Shown piece by piece: positions 8,851-18,246 of a stretch of 64,000 nucleotides of DNA. Each line of letters begins with the position of its first letter. The first letter of the stretch is position 1. Both the position numbers and the translations under genes were made by a program. The notes under the pieces were generated by a model, which worked only from the letters and a program-made list of their open reading frames with translations, did not search any database and was not told the DNA's origin. The stretch spans positions 1,922,001 to 1,986,000 of the forward strand of contig WHVY01000003.1 of NCBI GenBank assembly GCA_022266195.1. Reading direction: 5' to 3'. Source of the DNA: Tetranychus cinnabarinus (lineage: Eukaryota > Arthropoda > Arachnida > Trombidiformes > Tetranychidae).

Positions 8851-9273
8851 ATGAGTATGTTCTACAGTAAGTGTTACCCAGATGTCTCTACTCCATCTAG
8901 AGGCACATTCGACTCAGTTGGATATGATTTACAGTCCTATGAAAATTTGGTTCTACCATCAAGAAAAATAACTATTGTGAAAACAGGAATCAAGGTTCAA
9001 CCTCCTGCTGGTTGTTACGTTAGACTAGCCTCACGTTCAGGTCTCGCTTCGAAAGGAATTGTTGTTCACGGTGGTGTTATTGACCCTGATTATACAGGGG
9101 AAATAAGGGTAATACTTCATAATTGGTCTGATGAGGATTTCACAATCACAAAAGGGATGCGTATAGCGCAAATGATTGTCGAGAGAGCAGAAGTTCCTGA
9201 TTTGGTTGAAGTGGAGCAGTTAATTAATGTTGGTGAGCGCGGTAGGAGTGGCTTCGGATCGACTGGGATTTAA
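8851..9273 (+). CDS. dut: dUTPase (deoxyuridine triphosphatase)
   Basis: A 140-aa trimeric-type dUTPase, which hydrolyses dUTP to dUMP and pyrophosphate and so keeps uracil out of replicated DNA. All five motifs are visible: GYDLQS (about residue 25), RSGLASKG (about 64), GVIDPDYTGEI (about 75), RIAQMIV (about 104) and RGRSGFGSTG at the C-terminus. Length is typical. A TATA-like CATAAAAAG lies about 35-40 bp before the ATG. DNA viruses that replicate in non-dividing cells often carry this enzyme, which fits an element encoding its own DNA polymerase. Confidence 0.95.
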   Translation: MSMFYSKCYPDVSTPSRGTFDSVGYDLQSYENLVLPSRKITIVKTGIKVQPPAGCYVRLASRSGLASKGIVVHGGVIDPDYTGEIRVILHNWSDEDFTITKGMRIAQMIVERAEVPDLVEVEQLINVGERGRSGFGSTGI

Positions 9274-9274
9274 G

Positions 9275-9282
9275 TATAAAAG
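9275..9282 (+). promoter_or_regulatory. TATA box for the PC4-like gene
   Basis: TATAAAAG lies 70 bp before the ATG at 9345. An arthropod initiator-like TCAGT lies at 9310-9314, slightly further downstream than the usual spacing. It overlaps the end of the dUTPase gene, showing tight packing. Confidence 0.55.
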
Positions 9283-9344
9283 TTCAGCAGCACTTCATTT
9301 TTTCTTCATTCAGTTTCTTCTCATTCAACAGTTAAAGTTTCATC

Positions 9345-9858
9345 ATGAGTTCCAACGACGAAAGTTCCAATGCCTCTCAACAAGTTTCAAACAGTCTTAA
9401 AAAACCTGTACACCGTAAAAAATTCACAGAAGAATTTGAGCAACTTCTCAATTTTGAGATCAGCCAAACCTTGTGGGTTACTGTTCACAAATCACGGTCA
9501 GCACAAGGAACAACGTTTGTTGACATTCGTCGTAAGAAGGAAGGACAGTGGCAAGGTAAAAAAAATCTACATTCCAACACGGTACGGTTTGTTTCTCAAG
9601 TATAAGGAGTATGAGAAGCTTAAGGAGAGATTTTATCATTATCTGAAGCAGACTGATAATGGTTTCCAGTTTTCCATTTTTCCTGGACGCACTCTGCTTG
9701 GTGAAGTTGCTGCTGATGGCAAATCTTTTGCGCTGGAATTGAAGACTGAGTCGAAAGAATCAAAACTTGTTCAGACAGACGAGGAAATTATCAAACTGAA
9801 CTCTCATTCTGTTGTTGATGGTATTGCTGCAGCAATGTGTCAATCTATTTATGATTGA
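9345..9858 (+). pseudogene. PC4-like single-stranded DNA-binding protein, frame broken at an A8 run
   Basis: The N-terminal part (from ATG 9345) and the C-terminal part lie in adjacent frames. The change coincides with a run of eight A at 9558-9565. Across the two frames the sequence matches the PC4/p15 transcription coactivator fold: an LWVTVH strand, a TFVDIRR strand, then a KKIYIPTRYGLFLKYKEYE strand-helix unit at the start of the second frame. PC4 proteins bind ssDNA in replication and transcription. The gene may be inactive, may rely on slippage at the A run, or the break may be an assembly error. The N-terminal 25 residues are Ser/Asn/Gln-rich. Confidence 0.7.
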
Positions 9859-10066
9859 CCCATTCAGTATTTTACTTTACACTTAACAATCCAATTATTA
9901 CTTATTTCCACTTAATCTATACCTTTATAATCTTTTATTTTGGTTGTCATTTATTTTGGTTGTCATTTATCTGGGTAAAAATTAAATAAAAAGAGCGCTC
10001 TCCCAAAAATTCTGTTTCAAACTTATTTAAAGCAAAAAACATTTGGTTTTAGCTGCATTATTCAAA
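9859..10066 (+). other. intergenic spacer with poly(A) signal
   Basis: No gene is present. A TTATTTTGGTTGTCAT unit is repeated in tandem (about 9937-9970). An AATAAA (9985-9990) could end the preceding transcript or act as an AT-rich upstream element for the polymerase gene. An acceptor-like TTTGGTTTTAG precedes ATG 10067. Confidence 0.5.
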
Positions 10067-13000
10067 ATGTTTTCGTGTTCAACATGTAAGCAAAGTTTCT
10101 TGAAATACAAATCTTTTCTTCTGCATAAAACAAAGTGTAAAAAAGTTGTCTGTAAAAAATGTAAAAGTAGCTTTACTTCTTTAAATTTCTTAAATCATCT
10201 TAATCAATGTAGACAAAAGCAGAGTGAGGATATTGGAGATTTTGCTACATTCAAATTGCACAAAAGAAGCTATAGAAATGCTTTAGCTGTGTACATAAAA
10301 GCTGATGGTTGGAAATCAATTGAACATCTACTAGCTGTTGAAAGGGAAAATATCCAATCTCTGCTTAAATATATCATTGAAAGAATTGGATCTGTAAAAG
10401 TGCAAGCATGTCTTCTACTTAAATTTATCAAACAGAAAACTGAAGGAGGAACGGATACAACAGAAATTTATAAAGTTGCTGAGATGTTAAGCCTAACAAA
10501 CCTGCATCATATTGAAACTATCGTTAAAAACTGGATTGAACAAATTGAGTTAGCTATCGATCAATTCACACAACGTGGAAGTGGATGGTGCTTCAGAGTG
10601 TGAAGGTTCTTGAGATTCGTGTTTGTAAACTGAAAGAACATAGTGGAGGCTGTGATTCAACAAAATTACCATCTGATTTCAACAAAAAGAAAAGTTTTTT
10701 ATCTCCGAAATGTAGAAAAGATTGTTTCAAATGGTCTATCCTTATGGCTTTACACCCTCAAAAAATGAATAAAGAAAGAATAGGGCATTACAAAGTTTTT
10801 GAAAAGCAATATGACTTTAGTCAAGTAGATGGTATGACAACGCTTTCACAGGTTAAACGCTTTACTAAACGAAATAATGTTTCTGTGAATGTTTATACAC
10901 TAACACCTGATGAAAAAAAGAAAGTTGTTCCGCTAATGGTTGCTAAGGAACGTCAGTTGAAGCATGCAAATCTTTTCTTATTCAATGAACATTATTATTG
11001 CATTACAAATTTCAATGCATTCATCAAAAGCAGTCGATCCTGGGAGCGTTATTTCTGTTATAATTGCTGTTCAGGTTTTAGAAATCAAACGGCGCTATCA
11101 AAACATGAATTTGTCTGTTACAATAAAACTGCACAAAGTGTCGTTCTTCCTGGTCAGGAAAACATTCCAACTAAATGTAAATTTAGACAAATACAAAAAA
11201 CGATTAGTTATCCTTATATTGTCTATGCTGATTTTGAAGCGCTGTTGATAAAAACTAACAAAGCATTAACTAAAAATACGTTTGAATATCAAAAACACGA
11301 AGCATGTTCGTTTGGATTAGTTGCGATTGACTGGAATGACAAAATTTTATTTCAAAAATTTTATCGCGGCTTGAATGCAAGTCAAATATTCATTGACACA
11401 CTCTTGACGTTGAAAGATTTCCTTCAGAACCATCTTGAACAGCACAAAAAACCAGCACAGCTGAGTAATTTTGAAAGACATGTTTTTGAAGCATCGACTC
11501 AATGTTATGTTTGCAACAAGCAGCTGCAAGATGATAAAGTTGTCGATCATTGTCACTTGACTGGGAAATTCCGAGGAGCTGCGCACAATCGATGCAATCT
11601 CAAAATGCGTTTACCTCATAGACTTCCAATCATATTTCATAATCTGAAAGGTTATGATGCTCATTTACTAATCAGAGGTCTAAAAACAGATAAAATTCAT
11701 AAAATAAATGTAATACCGCAAAATACTGAAAAGTATATTGCCATAATGATGGATGATTTCATCTTCTTGGACAGTTATGCTTTTTTGCTATCTAGCTTGG
11801 ACACATTAGCACATAATTTATCAACTGAAGAAAAGAAGAAATTTTTGTGTCAAACCTTTTCCGAGGATGATTTACCATATATTCTGAATAAGGGATCGCT
11901 GCCTTATGAATACATGGACTCTTGGGAAAGATTTGAAGAAGAAAGTTTACCATCTATTGATAAATTTTTTTCACATCTGTCACTAAAAACAATTGATAAA
12001 TAATTATACGATAGATTGCTTGATATATGGGAGCATTTCAATTGTAAAAATCTCGGGGACTTTCATGATATTTATCTTAAAGTTGATGTTTTACTTCTTG
12101 CAGCTATTTTTCAAAACTTTCGTGCAACTAGTTTGAAACAGTTTGGATTAGACCCTTGTCACTATTTCTCGACCCCAGGACTAACATGGGATGCCTCCTT
12201 GAAGTTCACTGGTGTCGTGTTGGATCTATTGACTGATATTGACATGGTTTTAATGGTTGAGGAGGAAATAAGAGGAGGAATATCTTGCTCTATGTGCCGT
12301 TACGCATGCGCTAATAATGAACTATCAGAGAAATTTGATCCTAATCAACCAAGCTCATTCATAACATATCTTGACGTTAACAATCTCTACGGATATGCTC
12401 TTAGTGATGTTCTGGCTTGTCGAAAATTTGAATGGGTTCCTCCCTACATGTTTCAAAGTGTAATTGATGAAATTTTGCATTCTGATTCTGAGCGAAAAAC
12501 TGGTTACATTCTAGAGGTCGATCTTGACTATCCTTCATGTTTACATGATCTTCATAATGATTATCCGTTGGCGCCTGAAAGGATAACTGTTGAATATGAA
12601 CAGTTGAGTGGTTATCAAAAAGAAATTGTGAGCTTTTTAGAAGCTGCAGGCATTAAGCGTTACAAAACTAAGAAACTTGTTCCGAATTTGATGAACAAAG
12701 AAAATTATGTTCTGCATGAGAAAAATCTTCGTTTCTACATTGTGAAAGGTCTAGTTTTGAAAAAGATTCATCGCATTATTAGTTTTGAGCAAGAAGCTTG
12801 GCTCAAACCATATATTGAAATGTGCACAGAAAATAGAAAAAAAGCTACATCATCATTCGTTAAAGATTTTTGGAAACTAATGGTAAACTCATTGTATGGA
12901 AAAAGCATAGAAGATAAAAGAAAACATAGTAAAGTCATAATTGCTACGAATGGAAAACAAGCACTACAGCAAATAAGGCAGCCAATGTTTGAACAATTTT

Positions 13001-13647
13001 ACATTCTAGACAATGATCTTGCAATAATCAAGTTGAGAAAGTTTGAAGTTATTCTCGACAAACCAATTTATTTAGGGTTTGCAGTCTTGGAACTATCAAA
13101 GTTACACATGTATAGACTACATTATGATCATTTCAAACCTAAATATGGATCTAGATTGTCTCTCATCTACACTGACACCGACAGTTTTATTTATAAAATA
13201 CAAACAAAAGATTTATACAATGATTTGAAAGAATTCAATTACCTTATGGATTTTTCTGATTATCCACAAGCACACTTTTTGTACAGCATTGAAAATAAAA
13301 AGAAACTAGGATATTTGAAAGATGAAATGAATGGGCAAATAATTGATGAAGTAGTTGCAATAAAAGCTAAACTTTATGCTATCAAATATGGTACAAATAA
13401 AAAAATGACTGCTAAGGGAGTGCAAAAAGCAATTGTTAAAAGTGGGATTTCAATAGATGATTATAAGGATTGTCTTTTCGAAAATGTGTTACTCAAGCAT
13501 AAAAACTTTAGATTACAGAGTAAACATCATTCTATTTCTTCAGTAGAGATAAATAAATTATCTTTTTCTCCGCTTGATGACAAGAGATACATTTTGGACG
13601 ATGCAGTTAGCACTTTAGCATACGGACATTATAGAATTGTAGAATAA
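10067..13647 (+). pseudogene. protein-primed family B DNA polymerase with one frameshift and one stop
   Basis: This is the replicative polymerase of element A. From ATG 10067 the N-terminus has C2H2-like pairs (CSTC, CKKC). The frame changes at about 10586-10590, and an in-frame TAA sits at 12001-12003. Between the breaks are the exonuclease motif with YADFEA (about 11226), a zinc/endonuclease VII-like insert (CYVC ... DHCHLTGKFRG, 11503-11600) and NLKGYDAH (about 11640). After the stop come YLKVDVLLL, motif A with DVNNLYG (about 12373), motif B KLMVNSLYGK (12877-12906) and motif C YTDTDSF (13168-13188). All catalytic Asp residues are kept, so decay looks recent. It would copy the element by protein priming at the TIR ends. 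Its family differs from the polymerase of element B. Confidence 0.9.
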
Positions 13648-13804
13648 GAACATACAAAAGGTAATTAAATTATTAAACTTTTAACATCAAACCCAAACCC
13701 TCCCACCCAAACCACCTTTCCTAAATCACTGCGCAACTTCCAGTTTTTGTTACATTCTGTAATTTAATCAAAATCTTTTGTTTTTTATCATGTAGCAGCA
13801 AATC

Positions 13805-14338
13805 ATGGCTCCAAGTAGCAAAGAAATTTCCCTTTTCTTCAAAATTCAAGCTACGAAAATTGAGTTTGATAAATTGTTCTTGACTTTGGCAAAGGAATGG
13901 ATACAGCTTACTTTCATTGAAGGACAAAAATTGAAACAAATGAAAAGTTTATTTCTGGAATTGCATCATGATGAGCGATGGTCAGAAAAAACAAAAGCTT
14001 ATTTCAAAAGAGTAGCTGCTGATATTGGTAATAGGGAGGTTATTTTCTTGCACGCAAAGCTGAGAAGAGAAATATCAAACGTGTGTATTTGGTTGGAAAA
14101 TTGGAAAAATTATGAGAAAAAGAATCAAATTTATAACAGGACGAGAGAAGAACAGCCATGTAGTAGCGGTCTTGGTAGAAAAAAACGAAAAAACGAGCAT
14201 TTTATGCAATATTTCTTGGAACAAGCCAGATTATCTAAAAAAGCGAGAGGAGAAACACTACCCATGCAATTAACTACTGAGCAGACGATTGAAACTGTTG
14301 TGGAGTATCTCTTGACACGCAACAAGTTTATCTCATGA
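13805..14338 (+). CDS. unknown basic 177-aa protein
   Basis: ATG 13805 lies ten bases after an acceptor-like TTTATCATGTAG. The product is helical, rich in Lys, and has a basic patch (RKKRK, about residue 124) that could be a nuclear localisation signal. The first 25 residues (SLFFKIQATKIEFDKL) loosely resemble the start of the folded part of the NADAR-like protein of element B (TTFFKFNAATNEFRKL), but the NADAR signature is absent. The two may therefore be very distant homologues or share only an N-terminal motif. Confidence 0.5.
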   Translation: MAPSSKEISLFFKIQATKIEFDKLFLTLAKEWIQLTFIEGQKLKQMKSLFLELHHDERWSEKTKAYFKRVAADIGNREVIFLHAKLRREISNVCIWLENWKNYEKKNQIYNRTREEQPCSSGLGRKKRKNEHFMQYFLEQARLSKKARGETLPMQLTTEQTIETVVEYLLTRNKFIS

Positions 14339-14520
14339 TTAATACATTTTTTCTGAATTTGTATTTTCCATTTAATGTAATCTCTACTAACTTTTTATTT
14401 TAATTAAAAGTCTTTTACAATAATTTGCATGTTTTCCATTATACCCATCTCTTCCACACATCCCTAAATCACTTTCTTTTTTTGCATTTTATTAATGTAT
14501 CTCTTTTCTTTCTTTTACAG

Positions 14521-14913
14521 ATGGCAAAGTATAACATGAAACAGCGAATGATGAAAATCAATCAAAAAAAGGCAAAGAGAAGCCGAATCCCTCTGGTGGC
14601 AACTAGAAAGCCATTCGTTTTCGAATTGACGACGAGAATGCTGATCGAATTATGGATTAAAAGCATAAACTGGGGTGAAACAAAAAAAGACTTGCAACAG
14701 CCGCAAATCGAGGTTAACATGGAAGAACTGGAGGCATGGTGTAATGAAGGGAAACCCGAGGCTATAAAATTTGAGGATCCTGGTTCGCAAAAAATGGACC
14801 TGTGTAATAAACCTATACAGACGATAGAGGGAGATTCATGGGATGATGTTTTTAAAGCATGGGATGAAATGGAAATTGATGACATTGCAGATACTATTTC
14901 TAAAGTTTTGTAA
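14521..14913 (+). CDS. unknown 130-aa protein with basic head and acidic tail
   Basis: The ATG at 14521 follows immediately after a textbook acceptor (CTTTCTTTTACAG). Residues 1-30 are strongly basic. The last 45 are acidic with Trp residues (DSWDDVFKAWDEMEID), a layout seen in transcription activators and DNA-mimic or adaptor proteins. No family is recognised. It is the last gene of the rightward block; its stop lies 46 bp from that of the convergent protease gene. Confidence 0.55.
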   Translation: MAKYNMKQRMMKINQKKAKRSRIPLVATRKPFVFELTTRMLIELWIKSINWGETKKDLQQPQIEVNMEELEAWCNEGKPEAIKFEDPGSQKMDLCNKPIQTIEGDSWDDVFKAWDEMEIDDIADTISKVL

Positions 14914-14959
14914 TCTCATTCTTTGATTCATTTATATTCAATTAATTTCAATTCTTATT
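14914..14959. terminator. convergent 3' ends with bidirectional poly(A) signals
   Basis: The 46 bp between the rightward block and the leftward virion block, with the first bases beyond, contain AATAAA on the + strand (14962-14967) and AT-rich AATATAAAT/AATGAATC words on the other. The two transcription blocks probably end here against each other. Confidence 0.55.
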
Positions 14960-15382
14960 TTAATAAATTTTGTTTATTATATTTTCATTGTGTTTTTGTT
15001 CACATTTCAAAAAAGGTAAGTAAGAACCAGTAAAACAACTTTTCAAGAAAGAGATACAAAAATAACCACATTTGATCGATAAGTCTCCTTGAAATACATC
15101 GACATTATAGATATAATCATAACGTTTACAGTTTCTTTCCAAATAGGTTTTTATCATTTCAGGAGGTTGCTGCCCATAAGAATCGAAATAGATTCCACTG
15201 CCGTATATTGGTATAAATACTGCTGTCCAATGCGAGCCTGATTTCCAGCTTGGATCAAGATTGATTACGATTCCGAAAGGTTTTGGAAATAAAGTAAGTG
15301 GAAGTTTATCAATTGCATATACTCCTTTGAAACTTTTGTATTTTACGAGTTGATTTTGTATATCTAATGTTGTTAATGCCAT
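14960..15382 (-). CDS. PRO: adenain-like cysteine protease (virion maturation)
   Basis: A 140-aa protein of the adenovirus protease / Ulp1 (C5/C48) superfamily. The catalytic layout is visible: His51 in GSHWTAV, Asp67 in YFDSYG, Gln98 before the nucleophile, and Cys105 in CGYFC. Such proteases cleave capsid and core precursors during Polinton or adenovirus assembly. Its ATG overlaps the stop of the major capsid gene (TGATG), suggesting coupled translation or a shared transcript. The frame is intact and the length is normal for Polinton proteases. Confidence 0.9.
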   Translation of the reverse strand: MALTTLDIQNQLVKYKSFKGVYAIDKLPLTLFPKPFGIVINLDPSWKSGSHWTAVFIPIYGSGIYFDSYGQQPPEMIKTYLERNCKRYDYIYNVDVFQGDLSIKCGYFCISFLKSCFTGSYLPFLKCEQKHNENIINKIY

Positions 15383-16620
15383 CAGTAGTCCGTGACAATA
15401 TTACGTGCTGCATCAATTTGTAGAACGCTATCATATATAGCAAACACCAGCATATGCATCCCTTCATTAAGAGCAGAAGAAAATTGAATATCCATGCGAA
15501 CATTACCTCTCTTGATCATAGATAATACACCTGAATCACTTGCGAGAGTACCATCATCAGTTAAATCAAAAACTAGAAGTGGATATTTATCAGTATAATT
15601 TTGATATTTTAGATTGATTTTAGGTATCCCATTATCTTGATTCATGGAGCGGAAAACATTAAAGTATTCTCTCATGAATAATTTATTTTTGAAATCTGGC
15701 TGATAAGGTGTACTCGGTATTTTAGTTCCATTTACTACAATCGTAGCGCTTTGCAGATTTTTATGTTCGAAATTGAATGAATCTTTTGTCAATTTCGCAT
15801 TAAATGCATCATCAGAAACAAAACCAACAATAATTTTGCGTGGTAACTGTCCATTGTATACATTGTCAATGCTATTTGCAGCAAAGTCTTTTGGTAGGTG
15901 AAATGATTTGACTTCATTCCTTTGAAAGTAATACTTTGCCGGACTCTTTTCCAATTGTGAAGTGATTGCCATTTGTACTGGAGCATACAATTTAACTCTT
16001 CTTATGAAAAGAGAAAGCTGTGTAAACTCTACACTCAGCGGAGTTACTTCTGTTGCGCTGTTCAATCCAAAAGTTTGCGGCGCACGTTTAAATCGTAATG
16101 TAATGGGCACATTATCAATCAGAAATTTTTCTTGTTGAAACATTGGAGCGTGAATAGGTATTATAATGTCAAACTCTTTTTTATCTTTGATTCTATCAGA
16201 TCTTGCTGATTCTGTATCATTAATCATTTGACATTCATCAAGGGGTGATTTATACTTGAAAAATATGTCATCAATGTATGACTGATAGTGGTATAAACTA
16301 TTTCCAGGTGTGACGTTTACACTCCCAAAATAAACATCAAGTTGCTCAAATAGTGAGGCAGCGAAATTGTTTGTGGGTGTAACACTTTTTCCTGTGGGTA
16401 CATCAATCTTCATTTTTGCATACAAATAAGATGCAGAGAGGTCAGTGTAGTGTTCAGAAGCTGGCACTATGAATTCAAATACATTAGCTTTCGCAATCGA
16501 TCCTACCGGTCTGTATTCTGTGTCATAGATACTTTCAATGACAGTCTGTGTTGGGGGAAATTGAAATAAATCAAGCTCAGCAATAGTAGCTGGAGACGAA
16601 GATGCATGTATATACTCCAT
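15382..16620 (-). CDS. MCP: major capsid protein (hexon-like, double jelly-roll)
   Basis: A 412-aa protein that shares its N-terminal pattern with the 432-aa protein of element B at 36734-38032: ELDLF near residue 17, a P-x-T-Q segment, a YLYxK strand, a later GQLPRK/GQLPRR segment, a YQPDFxN...FxREFxxxFxxMN block and a closing NIxTDY. This is the conserved Polinton/adintovirus major capsid family, predicted to fold as a double jelly-roll and build the hexamers of an icosahedral shell. Identification rests on order in the virion block (penton, pVI-like, MCP, protease) and on similarity between the two elements. An acceptor-like ATATTTTCAG lies three bases before the ATG, and the stop of the upstream ORF overlaps it (TAATG). 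Confidence 0.85.
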   Translation of the reverse strand: MEYIHASSSPATIAELDLFQFPPTQTVIESIYDTEYRPVGSIAKANVFEFIVPASEHYTDLSASYLYAKMKIDVPTGKSVTPTNNFAASLFEQLDVYFGSVNVTPGNSLYHYQSYIDDIFFKYKSPLDECQMINDTESARSDRIKDKKEFDIIIPIHAPMFQQEKFLIDNVPITLRFKRAPQTFGLNSATEVTPLSVEFTQLSLFIRRVKLYAPVQMAITSQLEKSPAKYYFQRNEVKSFHLPKDFAANSIDNVYNGQLPRKIIVGFVSDDAFNAKLTKDSFNFEHKNLQSATIVVNGTKIPSTPYQPDFKNKLFMREYFNVFRSMNQDNGIPKINLKYQNYTDKYPLLVFDLTDDGTLASDSGVLSMIKRGNVRMDIQFSSALNEGMHMLVFAIYDSVLQIDAARNIVTDY

Positions 16621-17120
16621 TATCTGAAAATATCTCGTTGTTTTCTTATTACTCTCCTCTTTTTGATTCCTTTCTTTTTGCTCACTCTTTTCAGAGTGTG
16701 CTTCTTCACTTGACGTAAAGATTTTTGAGGTTTAGACTTTTGTCTCCTTTTATATAATCTTTTTCGTCCACTTCCTTCTTGCGTCACAACCTTCTCCTTA
16801 ATTTTAGCTAGTCCTTTATTTGCCAAATCTTTAACACTATCTTTAAAAGCTTGTTGAATTTGTGGGTCTTGTACTACACGCTTACCGATACTGACTCCTT
16901 TATTCAGAGCTTCTTTGCCCAAATACCTTATAACAGGCATAGCTAAGCGAGAGAAGAAGCTTCCGAAACCATACCCTCTTTGATACCTAGGACCTCTGAC
17001 TATTCTGATGTCTCCGAATCCAGAACCGACTTGATGCGCAAAATAGTCATTGAAATCACTATCTTTAGGACAGTAAGTTTTTCTTTGAATCATTTTATTC
17101 AATTCACCATTTAAATACAT
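16620..17120 (-). CDS. pVI/pX-like minor virion protein, basic
   Basis: The 166-aa product has a Gly-rich N-terminal region (VGSGFGDI), a conserved RGPRYQRGYGFGSFF segment, an amphipathic helix ending RYLGKEAL, and a very basic C-terminus (over 25 Lys/Arg in the last 55 residues). Element B has the same arrangement at 38029-38379. The context and layout suggest the role of adenovirus pVI or pX: membrane disruption during entry and DNA condensation, matured by the protease. The GSGFG site could be a cleavage site. The start may instead be the internal Met10, because the first ATG lies beside a weak acceptor. Confidence 0.65.
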   Translation of the reverse strand: MYLNGELNKMIQRKTYCPKDSDFNDYFAHQVGSGFGDIRIVRGPRYQRGYGFGSFFSRLAMPVIRYLGKEALNKGVSIGKRVVQDPQIQQAFKDSVKDLANKGLAKIKEKVVTQEGSGRKRLYKRRQKSKPQKSLRQVKKHTLKRVSKKKGIKKRRVIRKQRDIFR

Positions 17121-17133
17121 TGCTTTCTTTATA

Positions 17134-18246
17134 TTAATTCTTTTTACGAAAATCTAAGCTTACAAAAACTCTTCCAATGTTTGCAAATTTAATCTGCTCT
17201 CCAGTATCATCCAAGCAAACAATCGCAATATTTTCAATGTGGTTTTTCCGCACTGGATAATATATTCGATGCTCAAATGTACAATAACCGATTCCTTGAT
17301 AGATACCAGTCGTCAGTGGTACGGCTCTCAATACAGGTGCTTTAGTTCCTCCAACCGCATGATCACGTATGATATCAGTATATACGTACATCAGATTGAC
17401 ATTTTTGTGATAAAGAGGTGTTGTCACTTCAACTTGCTGTTTAAATGTATCAATATTATCGATTAAAGCATCACCTGATGGAGGAAAGCCTAAATATTCC
17501 ATTAATTTGCCGTCTGAGAATTGGGGAACAACTACAGTAGATATAATTTCTTTATATTTTTCAGTTTTCTCTCCACTTAAAGCATTAAAAACGTACATTT
17601 CATCAATAAGTATGTTTTTGTAATAATGTCTCAACGGTAACATATCCTCTTTAGTTGACAGTGTGCCTATCTCTTCTAAATCAATGTCATAATCTTTTTT
17701 GTATTTTGCTTTTATCTCATCAACAGGACCATTTAAATAAACATCAAGCGCAGTAGCTTTATCCTCTATTGTAGTGAGTAGACCAGGATAGAAGATTGTT
17801 TTCCCATTTTCGCAAACAAATTTAGGATAGGGATCGAAAACAAGTTCAGAGTTGAGACTTTTCAAATTTGCCATCATTGCAGTGTTAATTTTATCTAATA
17901 TCGCATTCACAGGTTCATCTGGAAAAATATCAACAGATGACTCATAACCACCACCCGCAGTCGCATATTGCATCCACTTTTTGTCAGGAGGGTATACCTT
18001 TCTCAAGTCGATATTTGGGTAAAAGGTGAACTTTGTATACAAAAGGTTAAAATTAACTTGCATTTTCTCTGATATATCAATAGCAAATTTGATGGGAAAA
18101 TAAATTTCTGTTAATGCAACTTCCCAATCACCATCAAGTTCCAATGCAGGATCAATTTGATTTTGGAATTTTGATAATGTATTATCTGGAAAGATGTCTG
18201 TAGACCCATTTGACACTAGGTCAATTGTAAAGTTAACTGTTGCCAT
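17134..18246 (-). CDS. mCP: minor capsid (penton-like) protein
   Basis: From ATG 18246 the product is 370 aa. Its N-terminal region has the pattern typical of Polinton penton proteins: a strand with FTIDLVSNGS, then DNTLSKF, then DGDWEVALTEIYFP. Element B has the corresponding DNYEVALTEICY at 38361-39200. The family is predicted to form a single jelly-roll that occupies the five-fold vertices. It is longer than the element B version, with an extra region at about residues 95-240. The gene overlaps the end of the integrase gene by about 14 bp. An open frame begins six bases earlier at a TTG, which I reject as start. Confidence 0.8.
   Translation of the reverse strand: MATVNFTIDLVSNGSTDIFPDNTLSKFQNQIDPALELDGDWEVALTEIYFPIKFAIDISEKMQVNFNLLYTKFTFYPNIDLRKVYPPDKKWMQYATAGGGYESSVDIFPDEPVNAILDKINTAMMANLKSLNSELVFDPYPKFVCENGKTIFYPGLLTTIEDKATALDVYLNGPVDEIKAKYKKDYDIDLEEIGTLSTKEDMLPLRHYYKNILIDEMYVFNALSGEKTEKYKEIISTVVVPQFSDGKLMEYLGFPPSGDALIDNIDTFKQQVEVTTPLYHKNVNLMYVYTDIIRDHAVGGTKAPVLRAVPLTTGIYQGIGYCTFEHRIYYPVRKNHIENIAIVCLDDTGEQIKFANIGRVFVSLDFRKKN

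Noticed and set aside
13805..14338. NADAR assignment for the 177-aa protein of element A
   Set aside because: Only the first 20 or so residues resemble the element B protein; the W-x-G-x-N-LLG signature is missing.
15309..15503. Minus-strand 64-codon ORF overlapping capsid and protease
   Set aside because: Shadow frame of the major capsid gene.
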